64,000 nt of DNA from Streptomyces bungoensis (lineage in GTDB: Bacteria > Actinomycetota > Actinomycetes > Streptomycetales > Streptomycetaceae): NCBI RefSeq assembly GCF_001514215.1, contig NZ_KQ948855.1:92765-156764 (forward strand). The letters run 5' to 3'. Below are positions 1-9,620 of the stretch, piece by piece; positions within the stretch are counted from its first letter, which is position 1, and every line of letters begins with the position of its first letter. The notes beneath the pieces were generated by a model. It worked only from the letters and a program-made list of their open reading frames with translations, was not told where the DNA came from and searched no databases. The position numbers and the translations under genes were made by a program.

Positions 1-558
1 CACTACCGCTACCGGGGCTGGAACGGCCACCAGGCGCACCTCGCGGGGGACGCCGAGTGGGCCGCCGACGAGGCCGTACGCCGGTACGGGGACGTGCCCG
101 TGTGCCTGGTCGGGATCGGCATGGGCGGGCGGGCCGCGCTGCGGGCGGGCGGCCACGAGGCCGTCAACTCGGTCGTCGCCCTGTCCCCCTGGCTGCCCGA
201 GGAGGACGTCGCCGCACCCGCCGAGCCGGTGCGGCACCTGGTGGGCCGCCGGGTGCTGATCGTCCACGGCACGAACGACGAACGCACCGACCCCGAGCTG
301 TCCTTCCGCCTCGCGTCCCGGGCGAAGAAGGCCAACCGCGACGTCTGCCGCTTCGAGGTCCACTCCGACGGCCACGGACTGCACCAGCACCGCGACGAGG
401 TCCTGTGCCTGACCGCGGACTTCGTGATGGGCGCCCTCTTCGGCCGGCCCGTCTCCCGCCCGGTGGAGGACGCGCTGGCCGCCCCGCCGCCGATCGGCCT
501 GCGGATGCCGCTGGCCGCGGGGTTCGGGAAGTCGCCCAGGGGCTGGGCCAGACGTTAG
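1..558 (+). CDS. alpha/beta-hydrolase-fold protein (5' truncated by window edge)
   Basis: The reading frame is open from base 1, so the start lies outside the window; 185 residues are visible. The C-terminal half of an alpha/beta-hydrolase fold is recognisable: a nucleophile-elbow-like GIGMGG (visible residues 38-43), then ALSPW, then a VLIVHGTNDERTDP strand carrying the acid residue, then DGHGLH with the candidate catalytic His. The elbow normally reads G-x-S-x-G, but here the serine position is Gly, so a classical serine-hydrolase mechanism is doubtful. Substrate is unknown. It converges on the LysR gene; the two stop codons overlap by about 4 bases. I am confident of the fold and not of activity. 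Confidence 0.8.
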   Translation, partial: HYRYRGWNGHQAHLAGDAEWAADEAVRRYGDVPVCLVGIGMGGRAALRAGGHEAVNSVVALSPWLPEEDVAAPAEPVRHLVGRRVLIVHGTNDERTDPELSFRLASRAKKANRDVCRFEVHSDGHGLHQHRDEVLCLTADFVMGALFGRPVSRPVEDALAAPPPIGLRMPLAAGFGKSPRGWARR

Positions 559-1514
559 GGCAGCAGATTCCCCCTCCGCGAGAGGAGGAACTTCTTGAAG
601 GCCGCCACCGGTGGCGTGTCCGGGCGGTCCGCCAGCCAGGCGACGCCGATCTCGCGCGCCGCCCTCGGGGCCGTGACCGTCAGTTCCACCACGCCCGGGC
701 GCGGGACGGTCGGAGGGGGCAGCAGGGCGACGCCCAGGCCCGCCGCGACCAGGCCCCGCAGGGTCTCCGCCTCCTCGCCCTCGAAGGCCACCCGCGGCTT
801 GAAGCCGGCCTCCCCGCACAGGTCGTCGGTGATGCGGCGCAGGCCGTAGCCGGGCTCCAGGGTCACGAAGGTCTCCTCGGCGGCCTCGGCGAGGCGGATG
901 CGGCGGCGGGCGGCCAGGCGGTGTTCGGCGGGCACGACCAGGCGCAGCTTCTGCTCGTCGAGGCGGCGGGCGACCAGGTCGGGGGCGTCCGGCACCGGGG
1001 AGGTCAGGCAGAGGTCGAGTTCGCCGGCGCGCAGGCCTTCCAGCATGGCCTCGCCGTAGTTCTGGACGAGGCTGAAGCGGACGCGCGGATGGTCGGCGCG
1101 GAAGGCGTGCAGCAGCCCGGGGACCGTCTCGGCGCCCATGGTGTGCAGGAACCCGAAGGCGACCTTGCCGGTGGCCGGGTCGGCGTCCGCGCGGACCTCC
1201 TCGGCGGCGCGCTCGATCTCGGCGAGCGCGCGCTCGACGGAGGCGAGGAAGGTGCGGCCGGCCGGGGTCAGGGAGACCGTGCGGCCGTGCCGGGCGAACA
1301 GGTCGACACCCAGGTCCTGCTCCAGGCGGGCCATCGCGCGGGAGAGGGTCGACTGGGGGACGTTCATCTCCTGGGCGGCGCGCGTGACGTGCTCGGTGCG
1401 GGCCACACCGGCGAAGTGGGCGAGCCGGGGCGCGAGCAGCCGCGACATCCGCGTCATGTCTTCTGTGTCACCGGACGGTGACAGGCGGGGCTGTGAGCTT
1501 CGCTGATGCGCCAT
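555..1514 (-). CDS. LysR-family transcriptional regulator
   Basis: This 319-residue protein has the LysR layout: an N-terminal winged HTH (about residues 18-78, with AAQEMNVPQSTLSRAMARLE as the helix-turn-helix) followed by a LysR substrate-binding domain (about 100-310). It is divergent from an MFS exporter gene 62 bases away, a standard arrangement in which the regulator controls the transporter and itself. I chose the ATG at 1514. An ATG at 1541 would extend into the presumed operator, and one at 1457 would still keep the HTH. None has a strong ribosome-binding site, so the start is uncertain. The inducer is unknown. Confidence 0.9.
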   Translation of the reverse strand: MAHQRSSQPRLSPSGDTEDMTRMSRLLAPRLAHFAGVARTEHVTRAAQEMNVPQSTLSRAMARLEQDLGVDLFARHGRTVSLTPAGRTFLASVERALAEIERAAEEVRADADPATGKVAFGFLHTMGAETVPGLLHAFRADHPRVRFSLVQNYGEAMLEGLRAGELDLCLTSPVPDAPDLVARRLDEQKLRLVVPAEHRLAARRRIRLAEAAEETFVTLEPGYGLRRITDDLCGEAGFKPRVAFEGEEAETLRGLVAAGLGVALLPPPTVPRPGVVELTVTAPRAAREIGVAWLADRPDTPPVAAFKKFLLSRRGNLLP

Positions 1515-1532
1515 GGGAACGATTATGGCGAT

Positions 1533-1545
1533 TCCATGCATTGGA
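1533..1545. promoter_or_regulatory. candidate LysR box (T-N11-A) in the divergent promoter
   Basis: Between the LysR and MFS genes lies T-CCATGCATTGG-A, which matches the T-N11-A rule for LysR boxes and has an imperfect dyad (CCA/TGG arms around ATGCAT). Its position about 30 bases before the MFS start and 20 bases before the regulator start suits coordinate control. This is inference from pattern and context only. Confidence 0.45.
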
Positions 1546-1576
1546 CGGATGAGAGGGCGGTCCCTACGGTCGAGGC

Positions 1577-2860
1577 ATGTCTCCCGCCAGTACCGGGGCG
1601 TCCGCCATCCCGGGCGCCGTCACGTCCGTCCCCGCCCCCGACTCCGACACCCGAATGGCTCCGGGCGGCCCCGGCTACCGCCGGATGAGCCTCGCCCTCT
1701 TCCTCGCCGGAGTCGCGACCTTCGCCCTGCTGTACTCCACGCAGGCCCTGCTGCCGCTGATCTCCGGCGAGTTCGGAGTGGCGGCGAGCGAGGCGAGCTG
1801 GACCGTGGCGGCCGCGACCGGCGGCCTGGCCCTGTTCGTGCTGCCCATGAGCGCCCTGTCCGAGCGGTTCGGCCGCCGGACGATCATGACGGCCTCGCTG
1901 GCGGTCGCGGTGACCGTCGGCGTGCTGGTGCCCTTCGCGCCGTCCCTGGGCACGCTGGTCGTGCTGCGGGCGGTGCAGGGCGCGGCGCTGGCCGGGCTGC
2001 CGGCCTCGGCGCAGGCCTACCTGGCCGAGGAGGTGCGGCCCAGGGCGCTGGTCACGGCGATCGGCCTGTTCGTCGCGGGGAACAGCGTCGGCGGCATGAG
2101 CGGCCGGGTGATCACCGGCTGGGTGGCGCAGGAGTGGGGCTGGCGGGTCTCGGTGGGCGTGATCGGCCTGATCGCGGTCCTGTGCGCGGTGGCGTTCCGG
2201 CTGCTGCTGCCGGCCCCCCGGCACTTCACGGCGGGCTCGCTGCGCCCCCGGGTCCTGCTCGGCACGGTCCGCGGCCACCTCTCCGACCCGCTGCTGCGCC
2301 GGCTGTACGCGATCGGCGCGCTGTTCATGACGGTGTTCGGCGGGGTCTACACGGTGATCGGCTACCGGCTGACCGAGGCCCCCTTCTCGCTGCCGCAGGG
2401 CATCATCGGCTCGATCTTCCTGGTCTACCTGGTGGGCACCGTGTCGGCGTCCACGGCGGGCCGCCTGGTGGGCCGGTTCGGCCGCCGGGGCGCGCTGTAC
2501 CTGGCGGGCGGTACGACGGCGGCCGGCCTGCTGCTCTCCCTGGTCCCGTCGATCCCGCTGGTCCTGCTGGGCCTGGTGCTGATCACGGCGGGCTTCTTCG
2601 CCGGGCACGCGGTCGCCTCCTCGGCGGTCAGCAAGACGGCCACCCGCGGCCGCGCCCAGGCCTCGGCCCTCTACCAGTCCGCGTACTACGTCGGCTCCAG
2701 CGTCGGCAGCACGGTCGGCGCGACGGCCTTCCACGCGAGCGGCTGGGCGGGCACGGTCACGGTCGGCGTCCTCGCCGTCCTCGGGGTCGTCGCGATCACC
2801 GTCCTCGGCTCGCACGCCGCCCGCACGGCGGCCCGGCGGGAGCCGGTCGCGGCGCACTGA
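1577..2860 (+). CDS. MFS transporter (YnfM/arabinose-efflux type)
   Basis: This 427-residue protein has a 30-residue Pro/Ala/Ser-rich cytoplasmic leader followed by about twelve hydrophobic segments. The loop between helices 2 and 3 carries the MFS signature (LSERFGRRTI, about residues 95-104), and a second Arg/Gly loop (GRLVGRFGRRG) begins the C-terminal half. It probably works as a proton-driven drug or metabolite exporter in the cytoplasmic membrane. It is divergent from a LysR gene, which probably regulates it. Length and topology are normal for the family; the substrate cannot be told from sequence. Confidence 0.9.
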   Translation: MSPASTGASAIPGAVTSVPAPDSDTRMAPGGPGYRRMSLALFLAGVATFALLYSTQALLPLISGEFGVAASEASWTVAAATGGLALFVLPMSALSERFGRRTIMTASLAVAVTVGVLVPFAPSLGTLVVLRAVQGAALAGLPASAQAYLAEEVRPRALVTAIGLFVAGNSVGGMSGRVITGWVAQEWGWRVSVGVIGLIAVLCAVAFRLLLPAPRHFTAGSLRPRVLLGTVRGHLSDPLLRRLYAIGALFMTVFGGVYTVIGYRLTEAPFSLPQGIIGSIFLVYLVGTVSASTAGRLVGRFGRRGALYLAGGTTAAGLLLSLVPSIPLVLLGLVLITAGFFAGHAVASSAVSKTATRGRAQASALYQSAYYVGSSVGSTVGATAFHASGWAGTVTVGVLAVLGVVAITVLGSHAARTAARREPVAAH

Positions 2861-2876
2861 ACCGGGGTCTTTCGTT

Positions 2877-2904
2877 CTGATCAGGCCGGAGCAGGCCGGA
2901 TCAG
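2877..2904. terminator. hairpin downstream of the MFS gene
   Basis: CTGATCAGGCC pairs with GGCCGGATCAG around a GGAGCA loop, with one internal A/G mismatch. It starts 17 bases after the MFS stop, so it probably ends that transcript. No U-tract follows, as is usual in streptomycetes. Confidence 0.5.
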
Positions 2905-3066
2905 GGAGCGGGGTCCGGTGCGGTGCCAGGGCCCGCGAGCCCGGCGTGATCCGAAGGAGAGGCCCCCTCCGCCCGCTCCGGGGGCCGTTGTCAGTGCCCT
3001 GCGGTAGCTTCCGAAGTACCGGGCGCGAGGGCGCGCGGACGGTACGGCCGCAGGGGTGGGTGGACG

Positions 3067-4080
3067 ATGGGCAACGGCACGGCGACGGCGGACCTGGACG
3101 TCGCACTGGAGAAGCACCGGACCGAACTGACCGGGTACTGCTACCGGATGCTCGGCTCCTCCTTCGAGGCCGAGGACGCGGTGCAGGACACCCTGGTGCG
3201 GGCCTGGCGGAGCTACGACAGGTTCGAGGGCCGGTCCTCCCTGCGCTCGTGGCTGTACCGGATCGCGACGAACGTGTGCCTGGACATGCTGTCGGCCGGG
3301 AACAAGCGGGCCCGCCCGGTGGACCTGACCGACTCGACCCCGCTCGCGCAGGCGGCCCTGATGCCCCGCCCGGACAACACCTGGCTGGAGCCGATGCCGG
3401 ACGCGCGCGTGCTGCCGACGGTGGACGACCCGGCGGAGGCGGCCGTAGCCAAGGAGTCGGTGCGGCTGGCCTTCATGGCGGCCCTGCAGCGGCTGCCGCC
3501 CAAGCAGCGGGCGGTGCTGATCCTGCGCGAGGTGCTGGCCTGGCGGGCGAGCGAGGTCGCCGAGCTGCTGGGGACGACGGTGGCGTCGGTCAACAGCGCG
3601 CTGCAGCGGGCGCGGGCGACGCTCGCCGAGCGCGGGGACGAGGGGCCCGCGGGCGCGGTGTCCGACCCGCTGGACGAGGCGCAGCAGAAGCTGCTGGAGC
3701 GCTACGTCAAGGCCTTCGAGGGCTACGACATGACGGCGCTGACGGCGCTGCTGCACGAGGACGCCGTGATGACGATGCCGCCGTTCGACCTGTGGCTGCG
3801 CGGCGCGGCCGACATCACCGGCTTCATGACCACCCTCGGGGCGTCCTGCGCCGACTCCAGGCTGCTGCCGGTCCGGGCCAACGGCCTGCCGGGCTTCGCG
3901 CACTACAAGCCGGACCCGGAGGCGGGCGGGTTCACCGCCTGGGCGGTGCAGGTGCTGGAGATATCAGGGGGCCGCATCACCGGTTTCCACTGCTTCCTCG
4001 ACACCAGGCGCTGGTTCCCGCTCTTCGGCCTGCCCCTCCAGCTGGAAGCACAGGCCGACGAGGTCGAGCAGGGCGGGTAG
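3067..4080 (+). CDS. ECF sigma factor with C-terminal SnoaL-like domain (SigG-like)
   Basis: This 337-residue protein has a sigma-70 region 2 (about residues 10-80, including YCYRMLGS, EDAVQDTLVRAW and SWLYRIATNVCLDML), a region 4 (about 135-185, LPPKQRAVLILREVLAW and the VNSALQRAR helix), and a 140-residue SnoaL/NTF2-like tail. The tail is typical of SigG/SigJ-type ECF factors, where it is thought to modulate activity in place of a membrane anti-sigma factor. No membrane anti-sigma gene is adjacent. A STAS-domain gene sits convergently and overlaps the last 117 bases, which hints at a partner-switching input. The ATG at 3067 follows a GGGTGGG stretch. Confidence 0.92.
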   Translation: MGNGTATADLDVALEKHRTELTGYCYRMLGSSFEAEDAVQDTLVRAWRSYDRFEGRSSLRSWLYRIATNVCLDMLSAGNKRARPVDLTDSTPLAQAALMPRPDNTWLEPMPDARVLPTVDDPAEAAVAKESVRLAFMAALQRLPPKQRAVLILREVLAWRASEVAELLGTTVASVNSALQRARATLAERGDEGPAGAVSDPLDEAQQKLLERYVKAFEGYDMTALTALLHEDAVMTMPPFDLWLRGAADITGFMTTLGASCADSRLLPVRANGLPGFAHYKPDPEAGGFTAWAVQVLEISGGRITGFHCFLDTRRWFPLFGLPLQLEAQADEVEQGG

Positions 4081-4350
4081 CGCCGGGTCGGGGTCCCGCA
4101 GCAGGATCCGCCCGCCGGCCCGGCGGGCGGTCAGCGCCAGCCGCGCGAGCAGATCGACGGCCCCGAGCCCCGGCGGCCCCAGCCCGCCCACGTCGCAGAC
4201 GACGACCCGGCGACCGCCGTCCGCCAGCAGCGCCCGCAGCGCGTCGCACAGCTCCGTCACCTCGTCCCGGGTGACGGGGCCGGTCAGCACGAGCACGGCG
4301 GGTGTCCTGGTGTCCACGCACGGTAGACCGGCGGGGCCGGCGGAACTCAT
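3964..4350 (-). CDS. STAS-domain protein (anti-sigma-factor antagonist-like)
   Basis: This is a 128-residue single-domain protein. Residues about 15-100 fit the STAS fold: a VLVLTGPVTRDEV strand, the VVVCDVGGLGPPGLGAVDLL strand-loop-helix where anti-anti-sigma factors carry their phosphorylatable Ser, and RRAGGRILLRDP. A serine or threonine at the usual phosphorylation position is not evident (the loop reads GLGPPGLG), so control by SpoIIAB-like phosphorylation is doubtful. Its last 38 codons lie antisense to the end of the ECF sigma gene. The convergent overlap suggests a linked function or mutual antisense control, which is inference. Confidence 0.72.
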   Translation of the reverse strand: MSSAGPAGLPCVDTRTPAVLVLTGPVTRDEVTELCDALRALLADGGRRVVVCDVGGLGPPGLGAVDLLARLALTARRAGGRILLRDPDPALPALLDLVGLCFQLEGQAEEREPAPGVEEAVETGDAAP

Positions 4351-4470
4351 CGGGCGGTGCCGGCGGCGCGCCCGGCACGGGCTCGTGCCGGCCCGGTAGG
4401 ACCGGCGGGCCGGCGGGACCGGCGAAGATCACATTGACCGGGTCGGCCGCCGCACCGGAGGGTGGGGGCC

Positions 4471-5391
4471 GTGCGGGGGGTGCTGAGCGGGTTCGCGGTG
4501 ATCGCGGTCGTCATCGGGGTGGGCTACGTGCTCGGGCGGCGCGGGACGCTCGGCGAGCGCGGCGCGGAGGTGCTGACGCGGCTGGCCTTCACCGTGGCCG
4601 GTCCCGCGCTCCTGTTCACGACGCTGGCGAGGGCCGACCTGGCGCTGCTCTTCTCCAGCCGGCTGCTGGTGACGGCGCTGAGCACGGCGGTGGTCGCGGG
4701 TGTGTTCACGGCGGTCGGCGCGGTGCGGCACTGGGGCGTGGGCCGTACGACGATCGGCGCCCTGTGCGCCGGTTACGTCAACTCGGGCAACCTCGGCATC
4801 CCCATCGCGGCGTACGTCCTGGGCGACGCGTCGCTGGTGGCGCCGGTGCTGCTGTTCCAGGTCGTGCTGGTCACGCCCGTCGCCCTCACGGTCCTGGACC
4901 TGTCCGGCACGGGCGAGAAGGACACGCTGTGGCGGCGCCTGCTGACGCCGCTGCGCAACCCGATCGCGGTCGGCTCGCTGTCGGGCGTGGTGGTGTCGGC
5001 GGCCGGATGGCGGATCCCCGGCCCGGTCCTGCAGCCGCTCACCCTGATCGGCAACATGTCCGTCCCGGCGGCACTGCTGGTCTTCGGCATGTCCCTGCAC
5101 GGCGCCGCGGCCCCCGGCCGGGGCCGCGACCGGCAGCCGGTGCTGCTGTCGGTGGCACTGAAGTCGGTGGGCCAGCCGCTGGTGGCCTGGGCCCTGGCCA
5201 GGTCCGTCTTCGCCCTCCACGGCGCCCCTCTGCTGGACGTGGTGGTCACGTCGGCGCTCCCGGCCGCCCAGAACCTCTTCACCTACGCGAGCCGCTACCG
5301 CGTGGGCGAGTCACTGGCCCGCGAGTCGATCCTGCTGTCGACGGTGGTGTCGGTACCGGTGCTGGTGGGGGTGGCGGCGGTGCTGGGGTGA
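4471..5391 (+). CDS. AEC-family (auxin efflux carrier-like) transporter
   Basis: This is a membrane protein of about 306 residues with roughly ten hydrophobic segments. The AEC features are a first helix ending in GYVLGRRG, a long non-charged segment with NSGNLGIPI (about residues 107-115) and PAAQNLFTYASRY in the last third. Family members export small carboxylates or other solutes; the substrate here is unknown. I place the start at the GTG at 4471 because a GGAGGG stretch lies a suitable distance upstream; the GTG at 4462 is too close to it. It converges on thymidine phosphorylase across a shared terminator. Confidence 0.88.
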   Translation: MRGVLSGFAVIAVVIGVGYVLGRRGTLGERGAEVLTRLAFTVAGPALLFTTLARADLALLFSSRLLVTALSTAVVAGVFTAVGAVRHWGVGRTTIGALCAGYVNSGNLGIPIAAYVLGDASLVAPVLLFQVVLVTPVALTVLDLSGTGEKDTLWRRLLTPLRNPIAVGSLSGVVVSAAGWRIPGPVLQPLTLIGNMSVPAALLVFGMSLHGAAAPGRGRDRQPVLLSVALKSVGQPLVAWALARSVFALHGAPLLDVVVTSALPAAQNLFTYASRYRVGESLARESILLSTVVSVPVLVGVAAVLG

Positions 5392-5398
5392 GAGAGCG

Positions 5399-5432
5399 GA
5401 ACGGGACCGGTGGGGGTCCACCGGTCCCGTTC
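5399..5432. terminator. bidirectional terminator between AEC carrier and deoA
   Basis: A perfect 15-bp stem (arms 5399-5413 and 5418-5432, GAACGGGACCGGTGG and its complement) closes a GGGT loop. It begins 7 bases after one stop codon and ends 22 bases from the convergent one, so it can serve both transcripts. Confidence 0.85.
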
Positions 5433-5454
5433 ACCCGAACATGGAACTGCCTGG

Positions 5455-6738
<1,284 letters not shown>

Positions 6739-6770
6739 GGCGATGGCTTCCTTCCGGAGGTGCGAAGTGC

Positions 6771-6801
6771 ACGGCCCCCCTGGGCGGGCCAGGGGGGCCG
6801 T
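6771..6801 (-). terminator. intercistronic hairpin between cdd and deoA
   Basis: ACGGCCCCCCTGG and its exact complement (13 bp) surround a GCGGG loop, starting 8 bases after the cdd stop and ending 33 bases before the deoA start. It could partly terminate or stabilise the upstream transcript, so deoA may be expressed at a different level from the transporter genes. Confidence 0.65.
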
Positions 6802-6808
6802 ACGGGAG

Positions 6809-7210
6809 TTACTTGGTGAGGTGCTCCGGGCCGAAGGCCTGGGGCAGCATCTCGGAGAGCGGGAGCACGCCCCCGGGGGTGTCCAGGAGCAGGTCCGGGC
6901 CGCCGAACTCGTAGAGCAGCTGGCGGCAGCGGCCGCACGGCACGAGCAGCGCACCCGTGCCGTCCACGCAGGTGAAGTGGGTGAGGCGGCCGCCGCCCGT
7001 GCGCTGCAGCTGCGAGACGAGCCCGCACTCGGCGCACAGGCCAAGGCCGTAGGAGGCGTTCTCGACGTTGCAGCCGGTGACCGTGCGCCCGTCGTCGACC
7101 AGGGCGGCCACGCCGACCGGGTAGCCCGAGTAGGGGACGTAGGCGTGGGACATGGCCTCGCGCGCCTCGGCGCGCAGGGTCTCCCAGTCGAACCCGGCTT
7201 CCCGGCTCAC
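6809..7210 (-). CDS. cdd: cytidine deaminase
   Basis: This 133-residue homotetramer-type cytidine deaminase converts (deoxy)cytidine to (deoxy)uridine. Visible signatures are SHAYVPYSGYPVGVAA, GCNVENASYG (substrate binding), the CAE zinc/proton-shuttle motif (LCAECGLVS) and PCGRCRQ supplying two zinc cysteines. The GTG start overlaps the stop of the upstream permease in a GTGA tetranucleotide, indicating translational coupling. With deoA and the BMP/ABC genes it forms a nucleoside uptake and salvage unit. Length is normal. Confidence 0.96.
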   Translation of the reverse strand: MSREAGFDWETLRAEAREAMSHAYVPYSGYPVGVAALVDDGRTVTGCNVENASYGLGLCAECGLVSQLQRTGGGRLTHFTCVDGTGALLVPCGRCRQLLYEFGGPDLLLDTPGGVLPLSEMLPQAFGPEHLTK

Positions 7211-8493
7211 TTGCCCTGTCCCTTCCGGTACCGCATGCCGTCCGCCTTCGGCATCCGCAGGCGCTGCGCCGACAGGGACAGCACGAGCAGCGTGACGACG
7301 TACGGGGTGGCGCCCACGAAGTCGCTGGGGACCTCGTCGGTGAGCAGGTACCACACCAGCACGAGGCCGGCCATGACGGCGCTGACCACGCCCTGCCACA
7401 CCGCCTTGCGGTACAGCTTCCAGCCGGCCAGCACCGCCAGCAGGACGACCAGCAGGAGCAGCAGGGCGTGGACGGTCACGCCGCCGTTGCGCAGCTGGAG
7501 CGCGTCGGAGTAGCCGAACAGGCCCGCGCCCATGGCGAGGCCGCCGGGACGCCAGTTGCCGAAGATCATCGCCGCGAGGCCGATGTAGCCGCGGCCGCCG
7601 GTCTGGCCCTCGAGGTAGGTGTGCGAGGTGACCAGCGCGAGGAAGGCGCCGCCGAGTCCGGCGAGGCCGCCGGAGATGGCCACGGCCGCGTACTTGTAGG
7701 TGTAGACGTTGACGCCGAGGGACTCCGCGGCGGTCGGGTTCTCGCCGCAGGAGCGCAGCCGCAGCCCGAACGGGGTCCGCCACAGCACCCACCAGCTGCC
7801 GACGAACAGCACGGCGGCCAGGATCGTGATCACGGACAGGTTGGTGACCAGACCGCCGAGGATGCCCGCGAGGTCGGAGACCAGGAACCAGTGGTGCTTC
7901 TCCAGCGAGGACAGGCCGTCGGAGAGACCGGGCACGGTGACGCTGGGCAGCGAGTCCACGGGCGGGGACTGCTTGGGGTTGCCGCCCGCGTCGGCGGCCT
8001 TGCCGTCGGCGAAGAACAGCTTGGCCAGGTACTGGGTGGCACCCAGCGCGAGCAGGTTGATCGCGACACCGGAGACGATGTGGTCGACGCCGAAGGTGAC
8101 GGTCGCGACCGCGTGCACGAGGCCGCCGAGGACACCGAAGCCGATGCCCATCAGCAGGCCGAGCCAGGGGCTGGACTGCCAGCCGACCCAGCCGGCGCCG
8201 AAGGTGCCGAGGATCATCATGCCCTCGAGGCCGATGTTGACCACGCCGGAGCGCTCGGACCACAGGCCGGCGAGACCGGCGAGGCCGATCGGCACGGCGA
8301 GGCCGAGGGCGGCGCTGACCTGGCCGGCGGAGTCGAGCTGGTTGGAGCCGGTGATCATGCGGACCGCGGCGACGAGCAGCAGGGCGCCTGCGACGATCAT
8401 GAGGATCTGGCCGAGCGAACGGCCCTGGCGCCGGGCCGCGGTGGCCGCCTTGGGCGCCGCGGGCGGCGGCGTGTCGGTCATCGTGGCAGTCAT
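7207..8493 (-). CDS. nucleoside ABC transporter, permease subunit 2
   Basis: This 428-residue polytopic membrane protein of the BPD_transp_2 family (NupQ/YufQ-like) has a 35-residue Pro/Ala-rich leader, then about nine hydrophobic segments. Characteristic stretches are SGVVNIGLEGMMI (about residues 82-94), FGVDHIVSGVAINLLALG and GENPTAAESLGVNV, the conserved coupling-helix region. ATGA overlap with the upstream permease and GTGA overlap with cdd place it inside the operon. It is the second half of the channel fed by the BMP lipoprotein. Confidence 0.93.
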   Translation of the reverse strand: MTATMTDTPPPAAPKAATAARRQGRSLGQILMIVAGALLLVAAVRMITGSNQLDSAGQVSAALGLAVPIGLAGLAGLWSERSGVVNIGLEGMMILGTFGAGWVGWQSSPWLGLLMGIGFGVLGGLVHAVATVTFGVDHIVSGVAINLLALGATQYLAKLFFADGKAADAGGNPKQSPPVDSLPSVTVPGLSDGLSSLEKHHWFLVSDLAGILGGLVTNLSVITILAAVLFVGSWWVLWRTPFGLRLRSCGENPTAAESLGVNVYTYKYAAVAISGGLAGLGGAFLALVTSHTYLEGQTGGRGYIGLAAMIFGNWRPGGLAMGAGLFGYSDALQLRNGGVTVHALLLLLVVLLAVLAGWKLYRKAVWQGVVSAVMAGLVLVWYLLTDEVPSDFVGATPYVVTLLVLSLSAQRLRMPKADGMRYRKGQGK

Positions 8494-9620
8494 CACGCCA
8501 CCTCCTGCTTCTTCGTCGGAGCGGCGGCCTGGGCGGCGAGTTCCGCGCCGACCCGCTGCTGCTGGCGCTTGAGGCCGTAGCGGCGTACGACCTCGTAGGC
8601 GATCACGACGCACAGGACGATGACGCCCTGGATCACGCCGAGGATCTCCTTGTCGTAGCCCTGGAACTCCAGGTGGTTGGTGGTGCGCTCGAGGAAGCCC
8701 CAGAGCAGGGCGCCGAGCGCTATGCCGACCGGGTTGTTGCGGCCGAGCAGCGCGATGGCGATGCCGGTGAAGCCGATCCCGCTCGGGAAGCTGTTGTCGT
8801 ACTGGTGGCTCTCGTTCAGCAGCGTGGGCATGCCGATCAGACCGGCCACGGCGCCGGAGATGACCATGCTGGTGGCGACCATCTTCTTCACCGACACACC
8901 GCTCGCGGCGGCGGCGCTCTCGGACTGGCCGACGGTGCGCAGGTCGAAGCCGAACCGGGTGCGGCCGAGCACGAACCAGTACGCCAGACCGACGATCACG
9001 GCGACGACGATGAAGCCGTCCAGCACGCCGGCCGGGCCGGTGTCGATGCTGAAGAAGTACGAGGACGACGGCAGCGGCTTGGTGGAGACCAGGGTGCCGC
9101 CCTGCTGCAGCTCGCCCAGTTTTCCGGGCTGGAGCAGGTAGCCGATGACCGCGGTGGCGATCGAGTTCAGCATGATGGTCGAGATGACCTCGCTGACGCC
9201 GCGGGTCACCTTCAGCACACCGGCGATGGCCGCCCACAGGGCACCGGTCGCCATGGCGCAGACGATGATCAGCGGGATGGCGATCCAGCCGGGCACGGTC
9301 AGCACCCCGCCGAGGACGGCGGCGATGAACGCGGCGAGCCGGTACTGGCCGTCGACGCCGATGTTGAACAGGTTCATGCGGAAGCCGATGGCCACCGCGA
9401 CACCGGCCAGGTAGTACGTCGTCGCCTTGTTGAGGATGTAGACCTGGCTGTCGCTGGCGAAGCCGTAGGTCACCATGTCGGAGAAGGCGTCGCCGGGGTT
9501 CTTGCCGGTCGCGAGGATCACCAGGGTGGTGACGACGAGGGCGGCGACGACCGCCAGCAGCGGGGCCGCGATCCCGAGGAGCAGCCGCTCCTTGTCGAGG
9601 CGTTGGGTCAGCTTGTTCAT
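8493..9620 (-). CDS. nucleoside ABC transporter, permease subunit 1
   Basis: This 375-residue BPD_transp_2-family membrane protein (NupP/YufP-like) has about eight to nine transmembrane segments. NIGVDGQYRLAAF corresponds to the NIG(V/I)EGQ signature of the family, and FDLRTVGQSESAAAASGV is the cytoplasmic coupling region. The ATG at 9620 overlaps the ATPase stop (ATGA), and its own stop overlaps the next permease start in the same way. Members of this family with BMP lipoproteins import purine and pyrimidine nucleosides. Confidence 0.93.
   Translation of the reverse strand: MNKLTQRLDKERLLLGIAAPLLAVVAALVVTTLVILATGKNPGDAFSDMVTYGFASDSQVYILNKATTYYLAGVAVAIGFRMNLFNIGVDGQYRLAAFIAAVLGGVLTVPGWIAIPLIIVCAMATGALWAAIAGVLKVTRGVSEVISTIMLNSIATAVIGYLLQPGKLGELQQGGTLVSTKPLPSSSYFFSIDTGPAGVLDGFIVVAVIVGLAYWFVLGRTRFGFDLRTVGQSESAAAASGVSVKKMVATSMVISGAVAGLIGMPTLLNESHQYDNSFPSGIGFTGIAIALLGRNNPVGIALGALLWGFLERTTNHLEFQGYDKEILGVIQGVIVLCVVIAYEVVRRYGLKRQQQRVGAELAAQAAAPTKKQEVA

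Noticed and set aside
57..1481. Long plus-strand open frames opposite the LysR gene
   Set aside because: Shadow frames of high-GC DNA: Arg/Gly/Pro-rich translations with no domain, opposite a clear LysR protein.
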